From: Lagopus muta
Taxonomy: Eukaryota; Chordata; Aves; Galliformes; Phasianidae
NCBI RefSeq assembly: GCF_023343835.1
Contig: NC_064434.1
Span: forward strand, 6,429,505 to 6,493,504
Length of the DNA stretch: 64,000 bases
Direction of reading: 5' to 3'
Under the pieces are notes generated by a model, which worked only from the letters and a program-made list of their open reading frames with translations, was not told where the DNA came from and ran no database searches. Shown here piece by piece: positions 1-22,399 of the stretch (its first letter is position 1; each line of letters begins with the position of its first letter). The position numbers were made by a program, and so were the translations under genes.

Positions 1-726
1 TGGGATGGCACTGGGATGAGGGGACACTGGTGATGAGGGGAGCAGCCATGGGTCACAGTGGGGTTATAAATACAGTGGGATGGGAGGTGAGCACGGAGGG
101 CGGGAGCTATTTCGATGCTAGAACAATGCTGGCACAAGAACAAGTGGGGAGAAGTTATCCAGGAATGGAGCAAGCTGGGAAGCCTGGAGGGCTCTGACCC
201 TTTGAAGGGCAGCTCTGAGGTCCCCATGTTGGGGCTGGAATGCAGTGGTGGCAGCAGTGGCACTTCCTGGTGCTGGAGAGGGCACAGAGAAGTGTGACCC
301 CCATCCTTCCTGGGCACCGTGTACTGCGCTCCTCCTGTGCCACCAGGTGCAGGAGGGACAGGACCCAGGTGGAAAAGAGGACACGTGGCATGGGGACACC
401 AGGAGTGTGCCACCAAGGGCTTGTGCTGCAGAGGTGGCAGCTCTGTCCTCTCAGCGTGGGGACACATGGAAACATTGGGGACCCATGGGGCAAGGAGCTT
501 TTCTCTCCAGCCCCAGGGTTTGGAGGGGATGTGGGCGCAGATATGGGGACCCCCAGGTGGGGAGGGGGCGGGCAGCCCTCTGGCGCGGCTGTAACAGGAC
601 CATTTGTTTTTCCAGGTGTTCCAAGGTATGTATCCTGAGGGGTGACGTCAGCCAGGTGAGCAGGGCCCAGGGCAGGGCGGCTCTGCCCCTGCACCTGGGG
701 ACCCTGCGGGGACGAGGAGCTGCAGG
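1..726. other. Probable DNMT3A intron, no gene seen
   Basis: No exon of a recognised protein and no RNA gene is visible. Since mammalian DNMT3A exon 4 first appears at 4688, and exons 2-3 (with the GRPGRKRK motif) are not found anywhere upstream in this window, this is most likely the inside of a large DNMT3A intron. Short open frames here have no recognisable domain. Confidence 0.5.
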
Positions 727-935
727 GTGTTGGTGGCAGCACCATGCCACGCCGTGCTGAGCTGTGCCATGCCAAGTCACCTCGAGCCATGCCATGCCAA
801 GCTGTGCCATGCCATGGCCCTGAGACCAGTACGCCCAGGGCTACCAAGTCACCACGAGCCGTGCCGTGCCATGCCGAGTCACCTTAAGCCATGCTGTGCC
901 ATGCCAAGTCGTGCCAAGCTGTGGCCCTGAGGCCA
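727..935. repeat. CATGCCA-type minisatellite
   Basis: Imperfect tandem repeats built from GCCATGCCA and AAGTCACCTCGAGCC-like words, about 20 bp per unit. Open frames across it are repeat artefacts. Confidence 0.75.
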
Positions 936-1261
936 CCCCCAGCCAGTGACCTCGCAGTTGGTGCCGTGCACGGCAGTGGTCCTCCCCTGTGCCGCTTTGC
1001 CACAATGGAGCAGGCAGGAGCCCAGCACCATCCTGGTCATGGTGCACCCTGGTCCCCCCTGGGGGCACACAGCTGTGGAGCAGAGTCCTTGGCGGGGGCC
1101 CTGCAGGGAGGGGAGCGCGGAAAAAGGCAGTGCTTGTTCCCAGAGCCGGCAGCGCAGAGGAAGAGGGTGGGTGGGAAGGAAGGCAGCAGCAGGCGAGCCA
1201 GGCCTTCCCCTGGGACAGGGATGGGCGCCAGGGTGGATTCACAGCTCCTTCCCCTGTCGGT

Positions 1262-1580
1262 GTGCGAGGGATGGATATGCAAGGGACAGATGTCATGCAA
1301 GGGAGGCCATCCTGCAAGACACTGCAGTTGTGCAAGGGAGGTTGTGTAAAGGCCATCATGCAAGGGAAGGTAACTGTGTAAGGGAGGACATCATGCAAGG
1401 CAGCCCAGCATGCAGCAGAGAGCTTTCTTGCAAGGGAGGTTGTCACACAAGTAAGGTTGTCAAGCAAGGGGCATCATTCTGCAAGGGACAGATGTCATGC
1501 AAGGCAGCCCAGTGTGCAGTGGAGAGCTGTTGTGCAAGAGAAGTTGTCGTGCAAGGCAGGCCATCGTGCACGGGGACGCA
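1262..1580. repeat. TGCAAGGGAGG minisatellite
   Basis: Imperfect tandem array whose core is TGCAAGGGAGG followed by TTGT or CCAT, with a period near 17-18 bp. One longer block (GGACAGATGTCATGCAAGG...) occurs at both ends of the array, near 1280 and 1490, showing a higher-order duplication. Confidence 0.75.
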
Positions 1581-1799
1581 GAGCATGTCCCACACCCACC
1601 CCAGCTTCCTGGCATTGTCCACCCGCCCCACACAGCCCGCACAGCCCCTGCCAGTGCCGTGCCGTGCCGGGGGCGATTGGTGCGTGGTGACGCCACTATC
1701 CTGCAGCGGGGGCGGCCGGGGGACAGCCTTCAGCTTTCCGCCAGTACTGTGGGCACAGGGAGAGGCCACCAGGGTGGTAGTAGCGCGTGTGTCCTTGGC

Positions 1800-2700
1800 G
1801 CACAGCGTGACACTGTCCCCAGGAGAGCGGGGGGCGCGGGGCTGCTTGCTGCCAGCGGGACGGCGTTGGGTGCAGACGAGGGTGGCGTTGGGTGCCGACG
1901 GGATGAAGCCGGGGCTCGGTGCCCCACTTCCCCGTGCCGCGGTTGGGTTGGCACTGCCGGACCCCCATCCGTCACCCAACGTCCCTCCCCTCTCCAGCCC
2001 CGTTCCTCCCCCCGTGCGTCGCGTCCCCTCCTTCCCGGCCCCGTGCGCAGCTGCTGCCCGCCTGCCCCGGCCTTCCCCAGCCGCCAGCGGAGGAAGTGAG
2101 CGCGGTCGGGCGAGCAGGAAGCGCCGTGGGGACACTGCAGCAGCACCGGGCGGAGACGGCCCCATAAGGGCTCCGGGGTCTGCGCGCCCACCCGCGGGGG
2201 ATGCGCCATGGTAAGCGGCAGCGGGACCCCCCCGGCACGCCCGGAGAGGGGGCTTCTGCGGATGAGCGGGCGAGCGGATGGGAAAATGCGGCGAGCGGAG
2301 CGGGGCAGAGGGTCCTCCAGCACCCGGTGGCCCCGACGGTGCCCGCGGGTCGAGGCTGGGACGGATCGCTTTCCCCCTCCGCGGACCCCCACTCACGCCG
2401 AGCCCCGCTGGCAGCGCGGCGGTCGCTGGCTCCGTGCCACCGTACGGTGCATCCTGGGACGTGTAGTTTGCGGGAGACGGGGGAGGGAGCGCACGGGGGA
2501 CGGCCGGGCATCTGCGTTTCGGGCCGTCCCGTGGCACTGGGGTTACGGCATTGACGGTGCGCTGAGCTGGGGGGGCCGAGCCCGGCGCACCGCCGCGATG
2601 GCGCGGTGACGCAGCCGCACTTTCACTCTCCTTCGCCACGGAAACCGCCGAGCCGGGCATGGCCCTTTCGCTCTGACTGTCACCGTGGCCACTTCGGACC
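1800..2700. promoter_or_regulatory. CpG island inside DNMT3A
   Basis: Dense CpG and GC-box-like sequence in an otherwise CpG-poor intron. It contains an ETS-like GAGGAAGTGAG at about 2091 and ends in the candidate exon described at 2095-2210. I infer a promoter. The alternative is a CpG island with no transcription start. Confidence 0.5.
2095..2210 (+). other. DNMT3A: Candidate alternative DNMT3A first exon
   Basis: An ATG in good Kozak context (GCGCCATGG) at 2208-2210 is followed at once by a consensus donor, GTAAGC, at 2211. A transcript spliced from there to the acceptor before 4688 (phase 0, GTG GAA AGC) would start translation in frame with DNMT3A exon 4 as Met-Val-Glu-Ser-Ser. The 5' end is a guess. 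An out-of-frame ATG at 2201 precedes it. No transcript evidence is available here. Confidence 0.35.
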
Positions 2701-2758
2701 CCTGCAGCCCCGCTCGCCGACTGTGCGCCGTGCTGTGCGCCGCCTGGTGTGCGCGCAC

Positions 2759-3180
2759 ACCCCGCTGCAGGTGTTGGTGCTGTCACCTCGACACTGGCAA
2801 GCAGGTGTTGCACTCAGCACCAGCAGACAGGCACATAGACCCCGCTGGAGATGTTGGTGCTGTCACCCCGACACTGGCACGTGTTGCACGCTCTGGTCAT
2901 GCCTGCTTAGCATGACACATGTGTGCAGATCGGGTTGTTGCAGGGTTCTGCCTGTCCTGTGTGCACGCACACGTATGAACACCCACACACAGACGTCACG
3001 GGCGGTTTCAGACTATCATGCACACACACGCACAGTTGTCACACGTCCTGTTGTCACATGCTCTGTCTCTTCCTGTCACATGCACACACACACACACCAC
3101 AGTCACTGTCTCTGCCTGTCACACACACAAGCGTGCCCCTGATTCCACCTGTCTCTTGCACAAGCACACACGCTGCTGTC
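2759..3180. repeat. Direct duplication followed by CA-rich tract
   Basis: A block of about 55 bp starting ACCCCGCTGCAGGTGTTGG at 2759 recurs at about 2838 with few changes. From about 2960 the sequence turns into interrupted (CA)n stretches mixed with TGTCACATG words. Confidence 0.65.
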
Positions 3181-3342
3181 ACCGACCCCACTGTGACAGT
3201 CCAGAGGGTCCTGGCAGCACCCAGCTGGGCAGGATGCTGTCCCCTGTGCTCAGGTTGTCCTCACTTGTCCTGGGACTGGGACTGGGGGTGCCATCCTGGT
3301 CCTGAGGGCACCAGTGCACTGTGTCCTTGTCCTGAGGAGACC

Positions 3343-3541
3343 ATAGAATCATAGAATCATAGACTGGCCTGGGTTGAAAAGGAATACAATGCTCATCCAG
3401 TTTCAACCCCTCTGCTGTGTGCTGGGCCGCCAACCAGCAGACCAGGCTGCCCAGAGCCACATCCAGCCTGGCCTTGAGTGCCTGCAGGGATGGGGCATCC
3501 ACAGCCTCCTTCTGTTGCAGTGCCTCACCACCCTCTGTGTG
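3343..3541 (-). mobile_element. CR1 LINE, 3' end fragment
   Basis: On the plus strand it begins with the inverted CR1 tail (ATAGAATCATAGAATCATAG) and continues through the familiar antisense CR1 3' region (CCAGAGCCACATCCAGCCTG). It is a 5'-truncated, non-coding fragment in minus orientation. Confidence 0.9.
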
Positions 3542-3544
3542 ACC

Positions 3545-3945
3545 ATATCCCTCATACCCTGTCTTTGTCCTGAGGGTGTCATGTCCATGTGTTGTCATTA
3601 TGAGGGTACAGTATCCATGTACTGAGATCCCAGGGGTGCCATGTCCATGTGTTGTAGTTCTACAGGTGTCATATCCATGTGGCCAGAATGGTTCTCATGG
3701 TGCCAGGTCTGTGCTTTCTGGTCCAGGGCATATCATGATGGGATTTCCTGCTCCTCAAGGTGTTGTGGCTGTGTGTCAGTGTTCTGAGGTTGCCGTGACA
3801 GGGGGACCTGGTCCTCAGGGTGTCATGGCAGCATACTGAGGTCCCCATGATGTCACATCCTTTTCTCTTTGTTCTGGGGGTGTTGTGGTAGCATGGGTGA
3901 ATGGCTGTAGGGCGTTGTGGAATAATGCCTATAGAGTGTTGTGGG
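3545..3945. repeat. TGTCATGTCCATGTG minisatellite, left part
   Basis: Imperfect repeats of about 35-40 bp with the words GGTGTCATGTCCATGTGTTG and CCTGAGGGTGCCATG. The same family resumes at about 4165, so the sequence between (3950-4150) looks like an insertion into this array. Confidence 0.65.
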
Positions 3946-3949
3946 CTGA

Positions 3950-4150
3950 TAGCTGTAAGGAGCTCAGCACCACACAGTGGGATGGGGGAAGAGGAAAGGA
4001 AGAGTAAAAGCAAGAAATCCCATGAGTCAGTTAGAAATTGTTTAACAAACGGAGGAGATGTGGAAAAGAAGAGAAAGAAAACGAAAGATACAAAGATGCT
4101 CACCCACCACCTCCCACAGGTACCCAACCTGTTCCTGAGCACAGGGATGG
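3950..4150. repeat. Unidentified dispersed-repeat fragment
   Basis: About 200 bp of purine-rich, non-tandem sequence (GAGGAAAGGAAGAG near 3990) with an abrupt composition change at both edges, sitting inside a minisatellite. It resembles old interspersed-repeat debris. An LTR-type fossil is possible, but I could not assign a family. Confidence 0.25.
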
Positions 4151-4164
4151 CTGACTCCTAAACC

Positions 4165-4500
4165 CCATGTCCTGGACTACGTGGTGTCACCTCCATGCAT
4201 CCTGGTCTTGGTGGTGCCATGTCCATGAGTCCTGGACTTTGTGGTACACCTGATCTTCACGGTGTGCTTCTCCTGATGGTTCCATGGCGCCATGTCATTG
4301 TTCTGAAGGCTCCATATTGGTGTGTCCTTCACCTGATGGTTCCATGGCAGCATCTGCTGGTCCTGGGGGTGCCATGTTGGTGTTTCCTGATCCTAAAGTT
4401 TCCATGATAGCATGTGTAGGTCCTGAGGGTGCCATGGTGCTACATCCTGGTTCTGACTATGTCGTGTCCACATGTCCTTGTCCTCATGGTCCCCTGTCAG
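4165..4500. repeat. TGTCATGTCCATG minisatellite, right part
   Basis: Continuation of the 3545-3945 family, with units such as GGTGCCATGTCCATGAGTCCTGG and GGTTCCATGGCAGCATCTGC. It ends about 190 bp before DNMT3A exon 4. Confidence 0.6.
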
Positions 4501-4687
4501 CCCCTTCCAGCCTCATGCAGGAGCTGGGACTTGGTGTATTTTTTGGCACGGTCAACTTTTTGCTCCCAAATGGTCACTGCAGTGCCTCATGTCTTCAGAC
4601 ACAGCATCCAAGGCACGGGGACCTCAGCCCTCAGACAGGTGGGGGCATCCCTGTGCCATCACCGATCCTTTCCCTTCTCTTTTGCAG

Positions 4688-17613
<12,926 letters not shown>

Positions 17614-17819
17614 GAGAGCCGGACGGGGACTGTGCCACGGAGCGCGTCAGAACCGAACCATCCATGCCAAGAGAAGAGAAAACGCGGAGCGAGAGAAGAG
17701 CCAGCACCCAGCAGAGAGACGGGAGCACGGCGCGGCGGCCGCCGGCACGCGCCTCCCCGAGCGCAGGGCTCGGGGCCTCCCCATCCCCAACGATCAGCTT
17801 TCAGCCTATTTAAAACCAG

Positions 17820-18535
17820 GTTTTAAAACCAAAATAATATATATATTAAAAAAAAATCAATCAATCAATCGCACCAGGACAAAAAAAAAAAAAGAAAACA
17901 AAAGGAAAAATTATTAAAAAAAAAAAAAAAACCAACCCACAAAACAGAAGAAAAAAAAAAAAACAAAAAAAAAACCAGGCAAAAATAAGATATGGATAAA
18001 ATGCGACATGGGAAATCAAAATGTGGAAATAAAGAAAAGGAAAAGCAAAATATGAAAATAAACAGAAGGAAAAAACAAAACATGGAAGAACGCCAAATTA
18101 TGGAAAAACACAATGTGGAAAGAAAATACAGAAAAAAAAAGCCCAAAATGCGGAAAAACAGAAGATGGAAAAACAAAAGATGGAAATAAAATGTGGGAAA
18201 AAACAAAGGGAACCAAAAAAAATGGAATAACAAAACAAGGAAAAAAGAAAATGTGGGAAATGCAAAATACTGAGAAACAAAACGTGGGGAAAAAAAAAAA
18301 CAATGTGGAAAAAAAAAAACTCAGCAAACCGAAATATGGAAAAAAACAAAAACAAAAAGGAAGAAAAAAAACAAAGCAAGGAAAAAAGTAAAAAGCAAAC
18401 CGAAATAAAAGATAAAAGAACAAAAGGAAAAACAAAAAAGAAAGGAAAAAACACAAAATGAAAGAGGAAAAAAAAAAAAAAAAAAAGGAAAAAACAAAAC
18501 AAAACGAAAACACGACCAACCAAAACGGTTTTTAA
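17820..18535 (+). repeat. A-rich AAAACAAAATGTGGAAA tract in the 3'UTR
   Basis: About 700 nt that is mostly A with regular GG and C interruptions (ATGTGGAAAAACAAA-like words). It begins with a (TCAA)n segment at about 17860. On mRNA it would be a long A-rich region able to bind poly(A)-binding proteins or misprime oligo-dT cDNA synthesis (inference). Confidence 0.8.
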
Positions 18536-18719
18536 TTTTTTTTCGGGGTAACCTTTTCCGTTTTCCGCTCTTTTCTGGCTGGGTTTTTCCGTTCGTTGGG
18601 TCCCTGCTGCTCGGAGCCGCGGCGCCCGCGCCTCCCTCCCTCCTTGCCAGCAGCACCGCGCGCGGTGACACGGAGCAGAAGCACCGGCGGGGACGCGGCG
18701 GACACGCGCACGCCACACT

Positions 18720-18920
18720 CACACCTTTTCTACAATATTTTGGGTGCCTACCACACAGGAAACCTTGAAGAAAGCAAATCCTAGAAGCCGCTGTTACCTC
18801 TTGTTTACAGTTTATATATATATGATAGATATGAGATATAGATATATATATATATAAAAGGTACTGTTACTACTGTACAACCCGACTTCATAATGGTGCT
18901 TTTAAACAGCGGGGGGAGTC
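18720..18920 (+). other. DNMT3A: Block resembling the conserved mammalian DNMT3A 3'UTR
   Basis: TTTTCTACAATATTTTGG, TACCTCTTGTTTACAG, an (AT)n segment with GATAGATATGAG, and GTACAACCCGACTTCATAAT all match what I remember of human DNMT3A 3'UTR sequence. This supports reading the whole 17.6-22.3 kb region as 3'UTR and suggests post-transcriptional regulatory sites. Recalled from memory, not aligned. Confidence 0.55.
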
Positions 18921-19319
18921 GAGACATCAGCTTCCACGTTGCCTTACGCGCCGCGCCTTTCCGGAGCCGCGTGGAGGGGGCCGGCGGGGCCGGGGGGGAG
19001 CCCCCACCCCGACTCATGCAATAACCTTTTTCTGTCCCAAAAGGAAGCGGCGCCGTCCCGCCCGACGTACTGGTGCTGTTCTGCGTACGTGGCCCCGAGC
19101 GGGCAGAGGTTTTGGCGCGGAGGCGGCGCCGGAGCGGTGCTCGGACCCTGGTGCTAACGCTGGGTTGGGACGGGGCTGGAGCCCACCCCGTGCCGGTGTA
19201 TTTTTGGAGCGATGGGTTCCAGCGGTCCCTTTGGTGGGCACCACGGTGCATCCACGGTGCACCTGTGGCAGCGGCAGCTGCAGGAAGGGCGCAGGGCGGC
19301 CGGTGCTGTGCTGAGCGTG

Positions 19320-20010
19320 GGGATGCTGCGGTGGCGTGATGGTGGTGGTGACCGTCGTGGTCGTCGTGGTGATGGTCACAGTGGCGGAAAGGATGGCGGT
19401 CATGGTCTTGGTTGCAATCGTGGTCATGGTGACGGTGATGGTCTTGATCGTGGTTGTGGTCACAGTGACAGGCGTGATGACAGTGATGGTCACGGTCTTG
19501 GTGGTGATCATGGTCATGGTGACAGGGGTAGTCGTGGCCATGATCATGGTGATGGTCGCAGTGACGGTCATGGTGACGGAGATGGTGACATTCATGGTGG
19601 CGGTCACGGTGTTGGTGGCGGTCATGGTTATGGCGATGGTCGTGGTGATGATGGTCGTGGTGACAATAACGGTCACAGTGCTGGTCATGCTGATGGCGGT
19701 GGTCCTGATGACAAAGTGACGGTCACAGTTGTGGTCATAGTGACAGTCATCGTGTCAGTGACAGTCAAGGCGGTGGTCGTGGTGGTCATGGCGATAACGA
19801 TGGTCATGGTGATGGTCGTGGACTTGGTGATGGGTCATGGTAACAGTGACAGTGATAGTCATGGTCATTGTCATGATCATGCTGATGGCCATGGTCATCA
19901 CGACAGTTGTGGTGATGGTCATGGTGACGGTGACTGTGACAGTCGTGATGATAGTGACAATGATGGTCGTGGTGACAGTCACGGTGGCAGTGACAGTGGC
20001 GAGGATGACA
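19320..20010. repeat. GGTCATGGTGATGGTGACAGT minisatellite
   Basis: Nearly 700 bp of 6-bp-based repeats (GGTCAT, GGTGAT, GGTGAC, AGTGAC, GGTCGT) with trinucleotide rhythm. Each frame is open as an artificial peptide (Asp-Gly-His repeats in one, Val-Met-Val in another). It lies within the DNMT3A 3'UTR. Confidence 0.88.
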
Positions 20011-20384
20011 CCCTGGTGGCAGAGTTCCAGAGCTGGGTGCATTCAGCAGTGCTGCGGTGTGGATGGTGCTCAGCGCTCGGGGTTCAGCTGCGGTGCACGG
20101 GGGGAGCGCAGGGACTGGTGCTAAGGCACGGGGGGGGCCCCGTTGCCATCTCTTCCTGTAACTGTGAAAGGGGGGGTCCCGTGCGCAGGATGGGGGCCAG
20201 GACACCCCCGGCCCCCCCGTGCCACCACCGCCGCCGGCAGCTCGGTGCAGGGTGCTGGCTAATGCGCAGCGAGCCAGCCGGCGGTGTTGCGGGGTGCTTG
20301 GAGAGGTGCTCGGGGCACGGGGTCCCCATGGTGCTAGGAGGGGGCCGAGCCGTGGGGCTGGGGCAGTGCTGTGGGTCCTGAGTG

Positions 20385-21065
20385 GTGCTGGGTGCAGGGC
20401 CTGCATGGTGCGTGCTGCGGCATGGCTGCAAAGCCCTCATGGCCCTGCAGTGCTAGCTGCAAGTCCTGCAACTCTGGGTGCAAGTCCTGCACCGTTCTGC
20501 AATGGTGGGTGCAAATCCTGAAGCACCAAATGCAAACCCTGCACGGCCCTGCATCACAGGGTGCAAACCTTGCGTGGCCCTGTAAGCACTGTTTGTCCAT
20601 CCCGCATCGTACTGCAGCACCAGATGCAAGCTGTGCGTGGCCCTGCAGCATAGGGTGCCAATTTTGCAGCGCTGATTGCAGGTCTTGAGCAGCCCTGCAG
20701 CACCAGATGCAAACCTGGCATAGCCTGGCAGCATGGAGTGCAAACTTTGCATGGTGCTGCAGCGCTGTTTGCTGGTGGTGCGTGGTCCTGCAACACCAGG
20801 TGCAGAGCAGTGCATAGCCCTGCAGCACAGGTTGCAAGCCCTGCATGTCCCAGCAGCAGAGGGTGCACACTTTGCACAGCACTGCTTGCAGGTCGTGCAT
20901 GGCGCTGCAACACCCGATGCAAGCTGTGCACGGCCCTGCAGCATACGGTGCAAACTCTGCAGGTCCTGCACAGCCCTGCAGCACCAGAGCAAGCGACTCA
21001 CGGCCCTGCAGCATGCGTTGCAATGCAGCACAGGGAAGCAGCAGCTCCTCCATTGCAGCACAACT
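20385..21065. repeat. TGCAAACCCTGCATGGCCCTGCAGCA minisatellite
   Basis: About 17 copies of a 38-40 bp unit in which TGCAA...CCTGCA words repeat. CTGCAG palindromes occur in most units, so the RNA could form short hairpins. It lies in the DNMT3A 3'UTR. Confidence 0.85.
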
Positions 21066-21184
21066 GGAAGGCGCCTGCGGCAGCGGCCCCCACTATGGGG
21101 GATGCGTGGGGAAAGAGTTCCGTTTTTAACGTCCCCGACCCACAGCTTTTTTTAAGACAGACACCTTTTGTTGCACAGCCCTAG

Positions 21185-21665
21185 ATTTAAAAAAAAAAAA
21201 AAAGAAAAAAAAAGAAAAAAATAAAGAAAAATTAAAAAAAAAAAAAAAAAAAAAAGAAACCTAAATTCCTTAAGATCCGCCGAGGGATAGGTGACAAACA
21301 CGGTGCTAAAACGTTTTATTAAGAATATATATTGTTAACTTAAGTCTGCTGTCCGGACAATGACTGTTTGTTTCGTTTTCTCGTAGTGGAGTTTCAAAGA
21401 TCACTATAATTTTACTCTGATATATTATTATTAAAAAAGTAAAAGGCAAAAAAAAAAAAATCATAAAAGAAAAAAGATGGAAAAAAAAGAAAAAGAATGA
21501 GAGGAAAAAAAAAAATGAGAAAAAAAAAACAGAAAAAAAAAAGAAAGGAAAATAGAAAAAAGTAAAAGAAAAAAAAAACGAGAGAAAAAAAAAGTGGAAA
21601 AAAAAAAAAGGCAAAAAAAAGGCAAAAAAAAAAAAAAAAGGCAAAAAAAAAAAAAAGGCATTTTA
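21185..21665 (+). repeat. Poly-purine A tracts in the 3'UTR
   Basis: Two long A-dominated runs (21185-21260 and 21430-21660, with G or T interruptions) around a short unique AT-rich segment. They can pair with the U-run at 21905-22022 in the same transcript. Confidence 0.8.
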
Positions 21666-21844
21666 ACTTTGTACTTGAAGCCAGCCGCGCTCGCGTGTTT
21701 CCGCCCCGCGCCGTGGAAGCAGCCGCAGCGCCGCCGCGCGGCCGTGTGCTCACCCGAGGGATCGCCGCGTTGATGGGACCGCTCCTCCGGCGGGCGCCGC
21801 CGCCCGCCCCACATTCCGCCCCGCGCCCTTCCTCCGCCTCCTCA

Positions 21845-22022
21845 TCCTCCTCTCTCTCTCTTTTCTCTCTCTCTCTCGGTTCGTTCCTTTTGGGTTTTGC
21901 GTTGTTTTGGGTTGTTTTCTTTTTTTTTGTTTGTTTGTTTTTCCCGTTTTTTTTTTTTTGTTTTGTTTTGTTGGGTTTTTTTTCTTTTTTTTTCCGGTTT
22001 TATTGGTTTGTTTTTTTTTTTT
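21845..22022 (+). repeat. CT- and T-rich tract in the 3'UTR
   Basis: (TC)n at 21848-21885 followed by T-runs interrupted by G (TTTTGTTTTGTTGGG). It is about 250-700 nt downstream of, and complementary in composition to, the A tracts. Confidence 0.8.
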
Positions 22023-22293
22023 AGGGTCGCTTCTCTATTTATTGCCGGGAGCTGTGTACATTTCACCGTACGGTTCGCCCGCGGCCGCTGCCCGGCGCTC
22101 TGTTGTATCTGTGTGAGTATTGCTCGTGACATTGCTGTTCTGAACTAATTAAGAGGTCAAATGCGTGCAGCAGGTGTAGGAAGTCTGTCCGTCCCGCTCC
22201 CATCCCATCCGCCTTTTTATTTTTTCTCTGGTGCCCGGAAGATTACCATAAAGATGAGCTCCTTTCTAATGTACTTGTGCTGGAGAACACTTG

Positions 22294-22299
22294 AATAAA
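22294..22299 (+). terminator. DNMT3A: DNMT3A polyadenylation signal
   Basis: AATAAA followed about 16 nt later by TGTGC and then a genomic A-run. A TGTACTGTTTTTGTG element lies between, as expected for a GU-rich cleavage context. The A-run may also create internal-priming artefacts. Confidence 0.7.
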
Positions 22300-22399
22300 T
22301 GTACTGTTTTTGTGCAAAAAAAAAAAAAAAAAAGGAGAAAAAAAAGAGGAAAAAAAAAGAGAAAAATAGGTCTCCGTGTGGTTCCGTGCGGCGTCAGTG

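Larger units (their letters stand above)
17614..22315 (+). other. DNMT3A: DNMT3A 3' untranslated region
   Basis: From the stop TAG to the polyadenylation signal AATAAA (22294-22299). No other gene signal interrupts it. Contents in order: GC-rich start, A-rich tract (17.8-18.5 kb), a mammal-like block (18.72-18.92 kb), a GTGATGGTCATGG minisatellite, a TGCAAACCCTGCA minisatellite, poly-purine tracts (21.2-21.7 kb), a poly-U tract (21.9-22.0 kb) and a U-rich tail. Where the mRNA really ends is inferred. Confidence 0.7.

Noticed and set aside
3950-4150. A coding exon (Lys/Ser/Glu-rich frame)
   Set aside because: No DNMT3A counterpart, no domain, and it looks like interspersed-repeat debris inside a minisatellite.
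19212-20381. A 389-residue open frame rich in Gly-His-Asp
   Set aside because: It is the GGTCATGGTGAT minisatellite read in frame. All six frames are largely open there, there is no domain, and it lies in the DNMT3A 3'UTR.
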